A DNA stretch of 64,000 nt, from contig NZ_AQWL01000003.1 of the NCBI RefSeq assembly GCF_000376425.1, forward strand, positions 89,894 to 153,893, in the 5' to 3' direction. The notes beneath the pieces were generated by a model, which saw nothing but the letters and a program-made list of their open reading frames with translations, was not told where the DNA came from and did no database searches. The translations under genes and the position numbers were made by a program. Positions 39,065 through 46,725 of this stretch are shown in pieces (positions within the stretch are counted from its first letter, which is position 1; each line of letters begins with the position of its first letter). Source of the stretch: Thiobacillus denitrificans DSM 12475 (GTDB lineage: Bacteria; Pseudomonadota; Gammaproteobacteria; Burkholderiales; Thiobacillaceae).

Positions 39065-40303
39065 ATGGCAAAGCAAATCGAAAAGCTAACCCCCGAGTTT
39101 GTCGCCACCATCGACAAGCCCGGCATGTACCCGGACGGCTTGGGGCTATATCTTCAGGTCAGCAAGTGGAACACAAAGTCCTGGCTGTTTCGATACTCTC
39201 GCAATTATAAGCTTCGGTCATTCGGTTTGGGCGCGTGCCACACCATCACTCTGATGGAAGCCCGCAAGCGCGCGAGGCAGGCCCGGCAGATGCTTCTGGA
39301 TGGTGCTGACCCTATCGACACCAAGCGCGATAGCCGCCAGAAGGAACAGGCGGAGCAGGCAAGGGTGATGACTTTCGATCAATGCGCAACTGCCTACATT
39401 GAAGCCAAAAAGCACGGCTGGAAGAACGCCAAGCACGCCGAGCAATGGACGAACACAATCGACACCTACGCATCGCCTGTCATCGGCAAGCTGCCCGTGG
39501 CTGACGTGGACACCGCCCTGGTGATGAAGATTTTGCAGCCGATATGGACAACCAAAACAGAAACAGCAACACGGCTTCGCGGGCGCATCGAGTCCATTCT
39601 CGGATGGGCGACCGTGAGCAAATACCGCACTGGAGAAAACCCCGCACGTTGGCGCGGGCACCTGGACAACCTGCTGGCCAAGCGTAGCAAGGTAAAAAAG
39701 GTGGCGCACCATCCTGCCTTGCCCTACGCGGAAATTGGCGCATTTGTGGCAGGCCTGCGCAAGCAGGACGGCATGGGAGCGCTGGCGCTGGAGTACACCA
39801 TCTTGACAGCCGCCCGCACCGGCGAGGTGATCGGCGCAAGATGGGATGAAGTCGATATTGGCGCCAAGACCTGGACGATCCCACCTGAGCGCATGAAGGC
39901 GGAGAAAGAACACCTTGTCCCGCTATGCGGCCGCGCCATTGAGATACTGGAGGAACTGCGGCCGCTCGGCGGCGAGTTTGTTTTTCCTGGGCTCAAACCG
40001 GGCAAGACGCTGTCTAACATGGCGATGCTGGCTTTGTTGAAACGCCTGGAGCGTGGCGACCTTACCGTGCATGGATTCCGTTCTACGTTCCGCGACTGGG
40101 CAGCCGAGCAGACCGCGTACCCGCATGAAATGGCGGAGATGGCGCTCGCTCACGCCGTCAGCAACAAGACCGAAGCCGCTTACCGACGCGGCAACCTATT
40201 CAAGAAGCGCGTGAGGATGATGCAGGATTGGCAGAAGCACTGCGACACCGTTCAAAAGCCCGCCGATAACGTGCGGGCGATGAAAGCAAAGACCGCCGCA
40301 TAG
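39065..40303 (+). CDS. int: Tyrosine recombinase / integrase (DUF4102-type N-terminus)
   Basis: A 412-residue P4-like tyrosine integrase. It has the N-terminal arm-binding domain with GMYPDGLGLYLQVSKW near 25 and RQARQMLLDGADPIDTKR, and the catalytic residues Arg251 (AARTGEVIGARW), His336 and Arg339 (VHGFRSTFRDW), His363 and Tyr373 (EAAYRRG). It should catalyse integration at the tRNA-Ser 3' end. The ATG at 39065 is chosen; another ATG four codons upstream overlaps the repeat. A strong terminator follows, separating it from the next gene. Confidence 0.95.
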   Translation: MAKQIEKLTPEFVATIDKPGMYPDGLGLYLQVSKWNTKSWLFRYSRNYKLRSFGLGACHTITLMEARKRARQARQMLLDGADPIDTKRDSRQKEQAEQARVMTFDQCATAYIEAKKHGWKNAKHAEQWTNTIDTYASPVIGKLPVADVDTALVMKILQPIWTTKTETATRLRGRIESILGWATVSKYRTGENPARWRGHLDNLLAKRSKVKKVAHHPALPYAEIGAFVAGLRKQDGMGALALEYTILTAARTGEVIGARWDEVDIGAKTWTIPPERMKAEKEHLVPLCGRAIEILEELRPLGGEFVFPGLKPGKTLSNMAMLALLKRLERGDLTVHGFRSTFRDWAAEQTAYPHEMAEMALAHAVSNKTEAAYRRGNLFKKRVRMMQDWQKHCDTVQKPADNVRAMKAKTAA

Positions 40304-40344
40304 CCGGGCGAAAACGCTTTAGACGATCCGCCAAACCATAAAAA

Positions 40345-40368
40345 GCCCGCGTTACGCGGGTTTTTTTT
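40345..40368 (+). terminator. Intrinsic terminator after the integrase gene
   Basis: CCCGCG (40346-40351), loop TTA, CGCGGG (40355-40360), then eight T residues. Very strong by sequence. It isolates int from the downstream element operon. Confidence 0.9.
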
Positions 40369-40465
40369 CGCTGGGCTTCATGAGGATGCAAATAGTCGCA
40401 TTTCCCCCTAAACCTGCAACTCATCCCCCGGCACAGTGAGGCCTTCTTCATTCAAGGAGTTTCAC

Positions 40466-40729
40466 GTGCAAGAAAAACTCGCTTTCACCATCGCGGAATT
40501 CTGCACCATGTTCCACGTCAGCCGGGGCCGGCTGCACGAACTGGAGCGGGCCGGACTCGGGCCTAAAACCTACCGGATCGCATCACGTCCCTATATCAGC
40601 CTGGCCGCCGCCAAGGAATGGCAGCAGCGCATGGAGGCCGGCGCGGCTGAGAACTTCAAGCCCCTGCCCGCCAAAAACCCCGGCCGCCGTGGTCGGGTCA
40701 ACAGCGCATCCAAGGGCGGCGCGCTATGA
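40466..40729 (+). CDS. AlpA/MerR-like helix-turn-helix protein
   Basis: An 87-residue DNA-binding protein starting at a GTG with an AAGGAG site 5 bp upstream. FTIAEFCTMFHVSRGRLHEL (about 7-26) is a HTH, followed by RIASRPYISLAAAKEW, as in AlpA/excisionase-type regulators of P4-like elements. It follows the integrase terminator and is the first gene of the replication block, so a role as transcription activator or excisionase is likely but unproven. Confidence 0.7.
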   Translation: MQEKLAFTIAEFCTMFHVSRGRLHELERAGLGPKTYRIASRPYISLAAAKEWQQRMEAGAAENFKPLPAKNPGRRGRVNSASKGGAL

Positions 40730-40926
40730 AAGCCCCCGTCAACCGCAACCCGCGAAAAGTACCGCCTAACTCGAACACCAGCCGCCCGAACGGCGCAAGC
40801 GTGAGCGCCCTCTCGGCCCACCCCCGGGACGTGATCATCGCCGCCCTGGAGGGCAACCGCGAGACGCGCCGCCTGGCACGTCGAAACCTGAAAAAAATGA
40901 TGAAGGCCGACGGCGTTATCCGATGA
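40726..40926 (+). CDS. Small basic protein of unknown function
   Basis: A 66-residue protein whose ATG overlaps the stop of the upstream AlpA-like gene (ATGA) and whose stop overlaps the next start, so it is in a tightly coupled operon. It is rich in Arg, Lys, Asn and Pro, with a helical basic C-terminus (RETRRLARRNLKKMMKADG). No family recognised; nucleic-acid binding is plausible. Confidence 0.6.
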   Translation: MKAPVNRNPRKVPPNSNTSRPNGASVSALSAHPRDVIIAALEGNRETRRLARRNLKKMMKADGVIR

Positions 40927-41336
40927 GCGCCGACGCCCTGTTGGCGCACCTGGAAAACGTCAAACGCACCGGCGACGGCCGCTGGATTGCCCGCTGTCCT
41001 GCGCATGAGGATCGCCGCGCATCGCTGGCCGTGCGTGAGTTGGGCGACGGTCGCGTGCTGGCGCATTGCTTCGCCGGCTGCTCGATAAATGAAGTGCTTG
41101 GGGCGGTCGGTCTCGAAATGTCCGCGCTCTTTCCCGAAAAAATATCCGTGGACGGCAAGCCCGAGCGCCGGCCGTTCCCGGCTGCCGACGTCCTGCGCGC
41201 CGTGAGCTTTGAGACGCTGATCGTCTCGCTTGCCGCATCGCAGCTGGCGAAGGGCGAGCCCCTGCTCGGCGATGACCTGGAACGATTGAAGCTGGCGGCA
41301 TCGCGTCTGCATGCCGCAGCGGGGGCTTTTGAATGA
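40923..41336 (+). CDS. CHC2-like zinc-finger primase-associated protein
   Basis: A 137-residue protein with a primase-type zinc motif: RWIARCPAHEDRRASLAVRE (about 20-39), with Cys-Pro-x-His, and LAHCFAGCSINEVL (about 46-60). This is the N-terminal zinc ribbon of DnaG/phage primases, encoded alone. Its start overlaps the gene before it and its stop overlaps the ATPase gene after it. The two probably act together in replication of the element. Confidence 0.75.
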   Translation: MSADALLAHLENVKRTGDGRWIARCPAHEDRRASLAVRELGDGRVLAHCFAGCSINEVLGAVGLEMSALFPEKISVDGKPERRPFPAADVLRAVSFETLIVSLAASQLAKGEPLLGDDLERLKLAASRLHAAAGAFE

Positions 41337-42979
41337 GTGACTTAGAACAACGCGGCGCGGCTGCTCTCGACAAGATGGCATCCGAAAAGAAACCGGCCCG
41401 CAAAAAGAACCTGCGCCTGGTCAAGTCTGGCGGTGAAACATTCAACCCGGCCGGCAAGCGCGTAATCCGCCATGACCCGGGCCACCTCCCCGAGATCCTC
41501 GATCAGACAGGTCTGGCGCTGTCGGAGTCCTGCGATAACCTGTTCAGCTACACCGGCCGGCTGGTGCGCGTCTATGCCGCACCGGAAGCGGCCTCTGGCG
41601 GCGTGCATCGCCCGCGTGGTGCCCTGGTCCTGCATCCGGTCGATGGATCGCACCTGACCGAGCTGGCGACCGCTGCGGCCGTGCATGAACGCTTCGATGC
41701 ACGATCCGAAGGCTACAAGCCGTGCGACTACCCCCGCCGCTGCGCCGACGCCTATCTGGCGCGCGGCAACTGGCCGGAACTGCGCCCGCTGGCTGGCTTC
41801 ATCGAAGCGCCGACAATCACCCTCGACGGCCGCCTGATCCACGAGCCCGGACACGATAGCGAAACCGGATTGTTTCAGGCCTGCGCGGCGATTCCTGGCT
41901 GGTCTGCGCCACCAGCCAAGCCAACCCGAGCCAATGCGCAGGCCGCGCTCGACGTGCTGCTCGACCTGGTGAAAGACTTCCCCTTCGTCGCCGATGAAGA
42001 TCGCGCGGCTGTTGTTGCCGGCATCATCACCGGCCTGCTACGGAGAGTGCTCCCCGCAGCCCCTCTGCTGGCAGTAACAGCGCCGACGCCCGGCACTGGC
42101 AAAACACTGATTGCCGAGACTTTCGCCATCATCGCCACCGGCCGTCGCGCCAGCGTGCTGTCGCTTGGACACGATGACGCCGAAGCCGAGAAGCGGCTGG
42201 CCGGCGTGCTGCTGGCCGGCGACGCCGTGATCGCCCTGGACAACATCGAGCGTCCGCTGAAAGGCGACCTGCTCTGCCAGGTGGCAACGCAACAGTTTGT
42301 CCGGCTGCGGCCGCTCGGCGCCAGCGGCATGCTGTCGATCCCGACGCACGCCCTGATGGTGGCCACCGGCAACAACCTGTCGATCGTCGGCGACCTCAAG
42401 CGCCGCGTCGCACTGATCCGCATGGACAGCGGGCAGGAACGCCCCGAACAGCGTACCTTCTCGCGCGACCACCTGGAGGATGTGTTCGCCCGTCGCGGCG
42501 AGCTGATCCGCGCCGCGCTCACCCTGCCGCTGGCCTACCTGGCCGCTGGTGCGCCAGCTATTGAAGGCGTGCACCCGCTCGGTGGCTTTGAGCAATGGGA
42601 TCGCATGGTGCGCAGGCCGCTGGCCTGGCTGGGGCTGCCCGATCCGCTCAAGGCATCCGAAGGGCTGCGCGATCAGGACCCCGACCTCGAAGGCATGCGC
42701 CTGCTGCTGGGCGCATGGCGCGACGCATTCCAGGACAAGCCCAAGACAGTGGCCGAGCTGATGGCGGCAATTGCCCCGGGCGGCGAGTGCGACCCCGACC
42801 GGCGCGTGAACCTTAACGATGCACTTCAGTTGATCTGCTACGAGAAACCCACGCCACGCAAGGTTGGCAACTGGCTGCGCGCCCATAAAGACCGCATCGT
42901 CGACGGCATGAAGGTTAAACAGCTAGGCAATGACGGGCACGCGAAGGTCGCGCGCTGGCAGGTGGTGGGGTGCATTTGA
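41333..42979 (+). CDS. Primase/helicase-type replication ATPase
   Basis: A 548-residue protein. The core ATPase holds Walker A APTPGTGKTLIAETFA near residue 250 and a Walker B-like AGDAVIALDNIERP near 300; a sensor segment LMVATGNNLSIVGDLKRRVAL follows near 345. The N-terminal 200 residues and C-terminal winged-like tail are less conserved. It matches the large ATPases paired with zinc-ribbon primases in prophages and satellites. It ends at the first base of the iteron array, a typical place for a replication initiator to act in cis. Confidence 0.75.
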   Translation: MSDLEQRGAAALDKMASEKKPARKKNLRLVKSGGETFNPAGKRVIRHDPGHLPEILDQTGLALSESCDNLFSYTGRLVRVYAAPEAASGGVHRPRGALVLHPVDGSHLTELATAAAVHERFDARSEGYKPCDYPRRCADAYLARGNWPELRPLAGFIEAPTITLDGRLIHEPGHDSETGLFQACAAIPGWSAPPAKPTRANAQAALDVLLDLVKDFPFVADEDRAAVVAGIITGLLRRVLPAAPLLAVTAPTPGTGKTLIAETFAIIATGRRASVLSLGHDDAEAEKRLAGVLLAGDAVIALDNIERPLKGDLLCQVATQQFVRLRPLGASGMLSIPTHALMVATGNNLSIVGDLKRRVALIRMDSGQERPEQRTFSRDHLEDVFARRGELIRAALTLPLAYLAAGAPAIEGVHPLGGFEQWDRMVRRPLAWLGLPDPLKASEGLRDQDPDLEGMRLLLGAWRDAFQDKPKTVAELMAAIAPGGECDPDRRVNLNDALQLICYEKPTPRKVGNWLRAHKDRIVDGMKVKQLGNDGHAKVARWQVVGCI

Positions 42980-43093
42980 TGCGGGGTCTGCGGGGTCTGC
43001 GTGGTCTTTTCTATACAACGTATGAAAAGTGTCAGCAGAGACAAAATATATATACGGGGCAAAACGCACCCCGCAAACCCCGCAGACCCCGCA
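42980..43093. repeat. Symmetric iteron array, probable replication origin
   Basis: Three tandem 9-bp units TGCGGGGTC, TGCGGGGTC, TGCGTGGTC run from 42980 to 43006 without gaps. After a 60-bp spacer containing an A/T-rich run (AAAATATATATA, 43033-43044), three inverted units follow at 43067-43093 (CACCCCGCA, AACCCCGCA, GACCCCGCA). Iterons flanking an AT-rich segment right after a primase/helicase gene are what a phage or satellite origin looks like. The rest of this 217-bp gap, up to 43196, shows no gene. Confidence 0.6.
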
Positions 43094-43196
43094 CGGCCAA
43101 AAGGTACTCCCTGGCCTCAACCCGGGCGGGTTCGTTCGGGCTCGTTTTATTTCTAGGGTGTGACCCGTTTGCAAAGGCAACTCGGGGGCTTACGTT

Positions 43197-43790
43197 GTGA
43201 CGAATCCCGCGAAACATGACGCCACCCCCCAGGCGGAGCTGGGTTTCCTTGCGAACCACAAGGAACTGCTCGCGATCCGCGTGCGGCCTGCTGAATTCGC
43301 GCGGCTGCTGGGCGTGTCGAAGCAGACCGTCTCGACCTGGATTCGCGACGGCAAAGTGACGATCAACACGCTCGACGGCCTGCTCGACGTGCGCCGCGCC
43401 ATTCAGGACGTGTTGCGCAACACCAGCCCCGGCCGGCTGCGGTCGCGCGTGTTGCGCCAGGCGGTAACGGATGCGCTGGAGCTGCGCGAAAACCTCGCGC
43501 GTGCCGAGGATCGCGCCGAGGCCGCCGAGGCCGCGTTGCGCGAGGCACAAAGGGAGATTGCCCACCTGGAGCGATGGAACGCCGATGGTGATGCCCACGC
43601 GGATACGTTTCGCGCGCTGCTCATCGAGCGCGCCGACGAACTGCGCGCAGCGCCGCCCGAGGCGTGGGAGAAAACCCTAAGCGAGTTGTCGGACGCGGCA
43701 TGGGATGTTGTGGATCCGGAAGAAGCCGCCGACGCCATGGATGTTGCCATGCGCGCTATTCACGAAACGGAAGGGGGCGGGGGCGCGTGA
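43197..43790 (+). CDS. HTH and coiled-coil protein, possible small terminase subunit
   Basis: A 197-residue protein. An N-terminal HTH (RPAEFARLLGVSKQTVSTWI, about 29-48) is followed by a long helical coiled coil (about 80-130) and an acidic C-terminus. Small terminase subunits of the Nu1 type share this plan: a winged HTH that reads the packaging site and a helical oligomerisation region. It opens the structural half of the element, before the capsid gene, where terS normally lies. The start is a GTG. Alternatives are a plain regulator or a plasmid-partition type protein. Confidence 0.5.
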   Translation: MTNPAKHDATPQAELGFLANHKELLAIRVRPAEFARLLGVSKQTVSTWIRDGKVTINTLDGLLDVRRAIQDVLRNTSPGRLRSRVLRQAVTDALELRENLARAEDRAEAAEAALREAQREIAHLERWNADGDAHADTFRALLIERADELRAAPPEAWEKTLSELSDAAWDVVDPEEAADAMDVAMRAIHETEGGGGA

Positions 43791-44263
43791 GCCGCGATGT
43801 TTTCGAAATTGCCGAGAGCATCGCAGCCGGCCAGCCGCCTGATTCGGTTGCCTTGGAGTGGCTTGCATCCGGCCTGCGCAAATGGAGGCGTGGCGTGCCG
43901 CTGGAGGCTGCGCTTGGCCTGAACCATGCCGGACGGATGCGCCGTCGCAATATCGAGTTGATCGCCGCTGCCGAGGCCCTGCGCGGCGCGCGCGACATAT
44001 CCGGCTGGGATCTGGCCGGCGAGTTGTCGATGCGCGTGAAGCGGTTCACCAGCGGCAAGCTGGCGCGTTACTACCGCACTGGCGACGTGAGCACTTTTGA
44101 TGACGTCGAGCGTCGACTGCTGGCTGCCGCGCTGTCGGGCGCCCCGACCACCTCAAGTAAAAAGAACCTGTATCGCTTCATCAAGCGGGACAAGGATTCG
44201 CTGCCCTTGTCCCAGCAGCCTGGGGAAGATGGCATCACCCCCACCACGAAAGACAAAACATGA
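43787..44263 (+). CDS. Hypothetical protein upstream of the capsid gene
   Basis: A 158-residue, mostly helical, charged protein starting at a GTG overlapping the previous stop (GTGA) and overlapping the next gene by 4 bp. Central DISGWDLAGELSMRVKRF and a Ser/Thr/Lys-rich tail are seen. No family recognised. The position next to the major capsid gene could suit a scaffold or packaging accessory, but nothing in the sequence shows this. Confidence 0.6.
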   Translation: MSRDVFEIAESIAAGQPPDSVALEWLASGLRKWRRGVPLEAALGLNHAGRMRRRNIELIAAAEALRGARDISGWDLAGELSMRVKRFTSGKLARYYRTGDVSTFDDVERRLLAAALSGAPTTSSKKNLYRFIKRDKDSLPLSQQPGEDGITPTTKDKT

Positions 44264-45288
44264 ACCCGAAAGACTTCATCCAAAGCCGCCGCGATGCCCT
44301 GATGATCCGTGCCGGCCTGCTGACCGCCTCCGACCCAATCGTGCACCCCGAGGCCGGCGCACTGGCTGCAGGCGGCGGGAATTTGGTTTCTGAAATGGCC
44401 AAATTTTGCGCCGACGTTGTCAGGCAAACCAGCGCCCCTGGCGCTGCCGGCCTCCGCCCGGTCGCTGGGTATTCGACGTCGGACTTCGGCAATGCGCTGA
44501 GTGACGTCCTGCGTACCGCCGCATTTATCCGCATGGCGGCGAGCATGCAGCATGAGCAGATGTGCACCCGGCTCAACGTGAACAACTTCATGCCCCGCGA
44601 GTTCCCGATGGCCTCCATCGATTCCAGCCTGGCGCTGGTAAACGAGCTGGGCGAGTTCGAGGAAGCAGGGCTGTCCTCGACAGACGGTCTGAGCGCGCGC
44701 CTGAAAACCTACGGCCGCAATGTGTTTATTTCCCGTAATGTGCTGTTGACGGACGATATCGACCTGATCGCCGGGGCGTTTGCAAATTTCGGCGGCTCGG
44801 TCTCTCGACTGGAAGCCAAGCTGGTTTATGGCTTGATCGAGTCAAACCCCACCCTCGCCGACGGGGAACCCACTTTCGATGCATTGCATGGCAATGTGCT
44901 CGCCGCCGCCCTGGATGAGTCGAATCTTGGCGTTGCGATGGGAATGCTGCGCAGCCTGCCCGACCCCTTCGGCGAGTTGTCGAACTTCGACGCCGCCGTG
45001 CTGACCGTCGAGGGCCGGATGGAAGTGGCGGCCCGGCGCCTGGTGAAGGATGCCGGGCTCGATCTGGAGGTTGTCGCGTCGCCCTGGCTGGCTGTTGGCC
45101 GATGGTATTTGCAGCCCAGCCCGGACGTTGCACCGGTTATTGGCCTGCTTCGTCTGGCCGGGTCGAAATATCCGGCGCAGATTGGGCCAAAAAAGGACGA
45201 TCGCTTCCGTGACGGCAGCCTCATCGCCGTGCGCGCCGACGTCGGGGTGGTCCCCCTCGGTCGCACGGCCATCCGAGGGGGTGCTTAA
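44260..45288 (+). CDS. HK97-fold major capsid protein
   Basis: A 342-residue protein resembling the capsid (C-terminal) half of protease-capsid fusion proteins of siphophages. Shared features are an N-terminal helical arm, LNVNNFMPREFPMASIDSSLALVNELGEF near 103-131 (E-loop-like region), LKTYGRNVFISRNVLLTDD near 148-166 and the long helix with SRLEAKLVYGL. The usual protease partner is missing from its N-terminus. It is the best evidence that the element makes or modifies virus particles. Start overlaps the previous gene (ATGA). Confidence 0.75.
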   Translation: MNPKDFIQSRRDALMIRAGLLTASDPIVHPEAGALAAGGGNLVSEMAKFCADVVRQTSAPGAAGLRPVAGYSTSDFGNALSDVLRTAAFIRMAASMQHEQMCTRLNVNNFMPREFPMASIDSSLALVNELGEFEEAGLSSTDGLSARLKTYGRNVFISRNVLLTDDIDLIAGAFANFGGSVSRLEAKLVYGLIESNPTLADGEPTFDALHGNVLAAALDESNLGVAMGMLRSLPDPFGELSNFDAAVLTVEGRMEVAARRLVKDAGLDLEVVASPWLAVGRWYLQPSPDVAPVIGLLRLAGSKYPAQIGPKKDDRFRDGSLIAVRADVGVVPLGRTAIRGGA

Positions 45289-45797
45289 TGTTCGCCCGCG
45301 ATGATCTGGCCGCGCTGGCGCGTGCCTACGCCGGCAGTGTGAAGGCGTTCAAAAACGCGGATCTCGCCCTTACCCGCGCCCTCGATGCGCTGGCCGCAGC
45401 CCGCGCTGGCAACAACCCCAGTGACATCACCCGTACCCGCCTGGCCGCCGTCGAAGCTGAGCGCGCCGCCGGTATCGCGTGGGACGAGTCGGAAGCTGCA
45501 CGGCGCGCGTACTGGCGCCAGCGTGCAGCGGAGCAGGAACAAAAGGTGGTCGCCGAGTGCGTGCCGCTGCTGATGCAGCTCGCCGCCTACCAGCGGTTTG
45601 CTGGGCTGGCCGCAATCCCGCCCGAACACGTGCTGCGCCACCACCTGATCGCCCCGCAAGCCCACCTGGAGCCGTCCGTCGACGTGAGCATTGAACCGCT
45701 GCCCGCGCCATCGCTCGACCGTGCTGATGACGAAATCGTCGCAGGACGACCGCCTTTGCGGTCGTGTTTCTCCCGCTCTGGACACCGAATCAAGTAG
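45288..45797 (+). CDS. Hypothetical helical protein after the capsid gene
   Basis: A 169-residue Ala/Arg-rich helical protein whose ATG overlaps the capsid stop (TAATG). No family recognised; the place after the capsid gene is where head-completion or decoration genes usually lie. A hairpin ACGACCGC-CTTT-GCGGTCGT (45746-45765) followed by GTTTCT lies inside the last codons and looks like a weak terminator, so the true coding end or transcript end may fall here. Confidence 0.6.
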   Translation: MFARDDLAALARAYAGSVKAFKNADLALTRALDALAAARAGNNPSDITRTRLAAVEAERAAGIAWDESEAARRAYWRQRAAEQEQKVVAECVPLLMQLAAYQRFAGLAAIPPEHVLRHHLIAPQAHLEPSVDVSIEPLPAPSLDRADDEIVAGRPPLRSCFSRSGHRIK

Positions 45798-45925
45798 GAA
45801 AGCATTCCTGGCCTCCTGGCCGGATAAGTGCGAAAGCACACCGGGCAAGTCGTTACGGCTTGCGAGAACCATCCGGGCGCGTCGGCTGCCGCGCGACGGG
45901 TTCAACCACACACGGAGCACAATTT

Positions 45926-46501
45926 ATGAATCCACGAATCGAACCGCCACCACGCGACAACCTTAAGCGCGCGATTTTCGCTATCCATTCATGGACACTA
46001 CAGGCCGGAGATGTGGCTATCCACGAAGCGGGGCATATCGTCGCCGGCAGGGCGCTTGGAATGCCATGCAACGATGCGCGCGTATCGCCGGATGGCGCGT
46101 CTGGCCGGGCTGGTGTGCTGAGTCCGGTTGGCGATAACGGCATCACCAACCCGCCGCCGCCGGATGAGGTCGCCCGCGTTTATCTTCAGGCCGCGTGCCT
46201 GATCTGGCCCGGGCTGGGTACCGCCGAAGCTGCGCTGAATTACGCCGTCATGCTGGTGGCTGGCAGGCAAGCCGAGCTGATCGCCGCTGGCCATCGCCTT
46301 AGTGGTGAGCTGCGCATGCACGATCCCGACCACCAACAATGCCGCGCGATCCTTGCCGCCTCCGACCAGCGTTTGGCGATGACATGGGCGCAGCGGCAAG
46401 CGCGGCACCTACTCACTACAGCATGGACGGAAGTCGAGGCCATCGCCAACACCTTGCGCGAGCAAGGCCGCTGGATTAATTCAACTCAATGGGAGCGCTG
46501 A
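45926..46501 (+). CDS. Zincin protein with FtsH/M41-like HEAGH motif
   Basis: A 191-residue protein. VAIHEAGHIVAGRALGMPC places HEAGH at residues 33-37, the zinc/catalytic pair and general base of gluzincin proteases. The surrounding residues and a later helical part (GRQAELIAAGHRL, then DPDHQQCRAIL) resemble the FtsH peptidase domain, but no AAA+ domain is attached. The GGAG site before the ATG at 45926 sets the start. As a free-standing protease beside a capsid gene it might process capsid or host proteins; this is speculation. Confidence 0.6.
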   Translation: MNPRIEPPPRDNLKRAIFAIHSWTLQAGDVAIHEAGHIVAGRALGMPCNDARVSPDGASGRAGVLSPVGDNGITNPPPPDEVARVYLQAACLIWPGLGTAEAALNYAVMLVAGRQAELIAAGHRLSGELRMHDPDHQQCRAILAASDQRLAMTWAQRQARHLLTTAWTEVEAIANTLREQGRWINSTQWER

Positions 46502-46506
46502 AGAAA

Positions 46507-46716
46507 ATGGAAGAAATTTTGGAAAGCGTCTATATCCACGCCGGCGCTGCCCCAGATTTTCGGCGGCGCGTAGCCGCCGGCAGCTTGCATGTCGAGGCGT
46601 TCGGTTGCGCCATCCGTATTGCTGGCGGGGGCGTTGATCTGATAGTCGCGCCGTTCGCTGTCGTCACGGCGGCCGACCTTGAGCCCGCCACGCGCATTCA
46701 ATCGCGCATTCAATAA
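46507..46716 (+). CDS. Small hypothetical protein
   Basis: A 69-residue protein (MEEILESVYIHAGAAPDFRR...) with mixed strands and helices. An ATG six codons earlier, overlapping the zincin stop, is an alternative start. It ends 9 bp before the tape-measure gene. No family recognised; tail assembly chaperones often occupy this place, but this protein is shorter and no frameshift signal was seen. Confidence 0.5.
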   Translation: MEEILESVYIHAGAAPDFRRRVAAGSLHVEAFGCAIRIAGGGVDLIVAPFAVVTAADLEPATRIQSRIQ

Positions 46717-46725
46717 GGAACGGAC

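Noticed and set aside
42980-43093. Repeats mistaken for a CRISPR array
   Set aside because: Units are 9 bp, gapless and inverted in two blocks; there are no spacers or cas genes.
43197-43790. Firm call as Nu1 terminase
   Set aside because: The domain plan fits but no diagnostic motif is visible, so it is listed only as possible.
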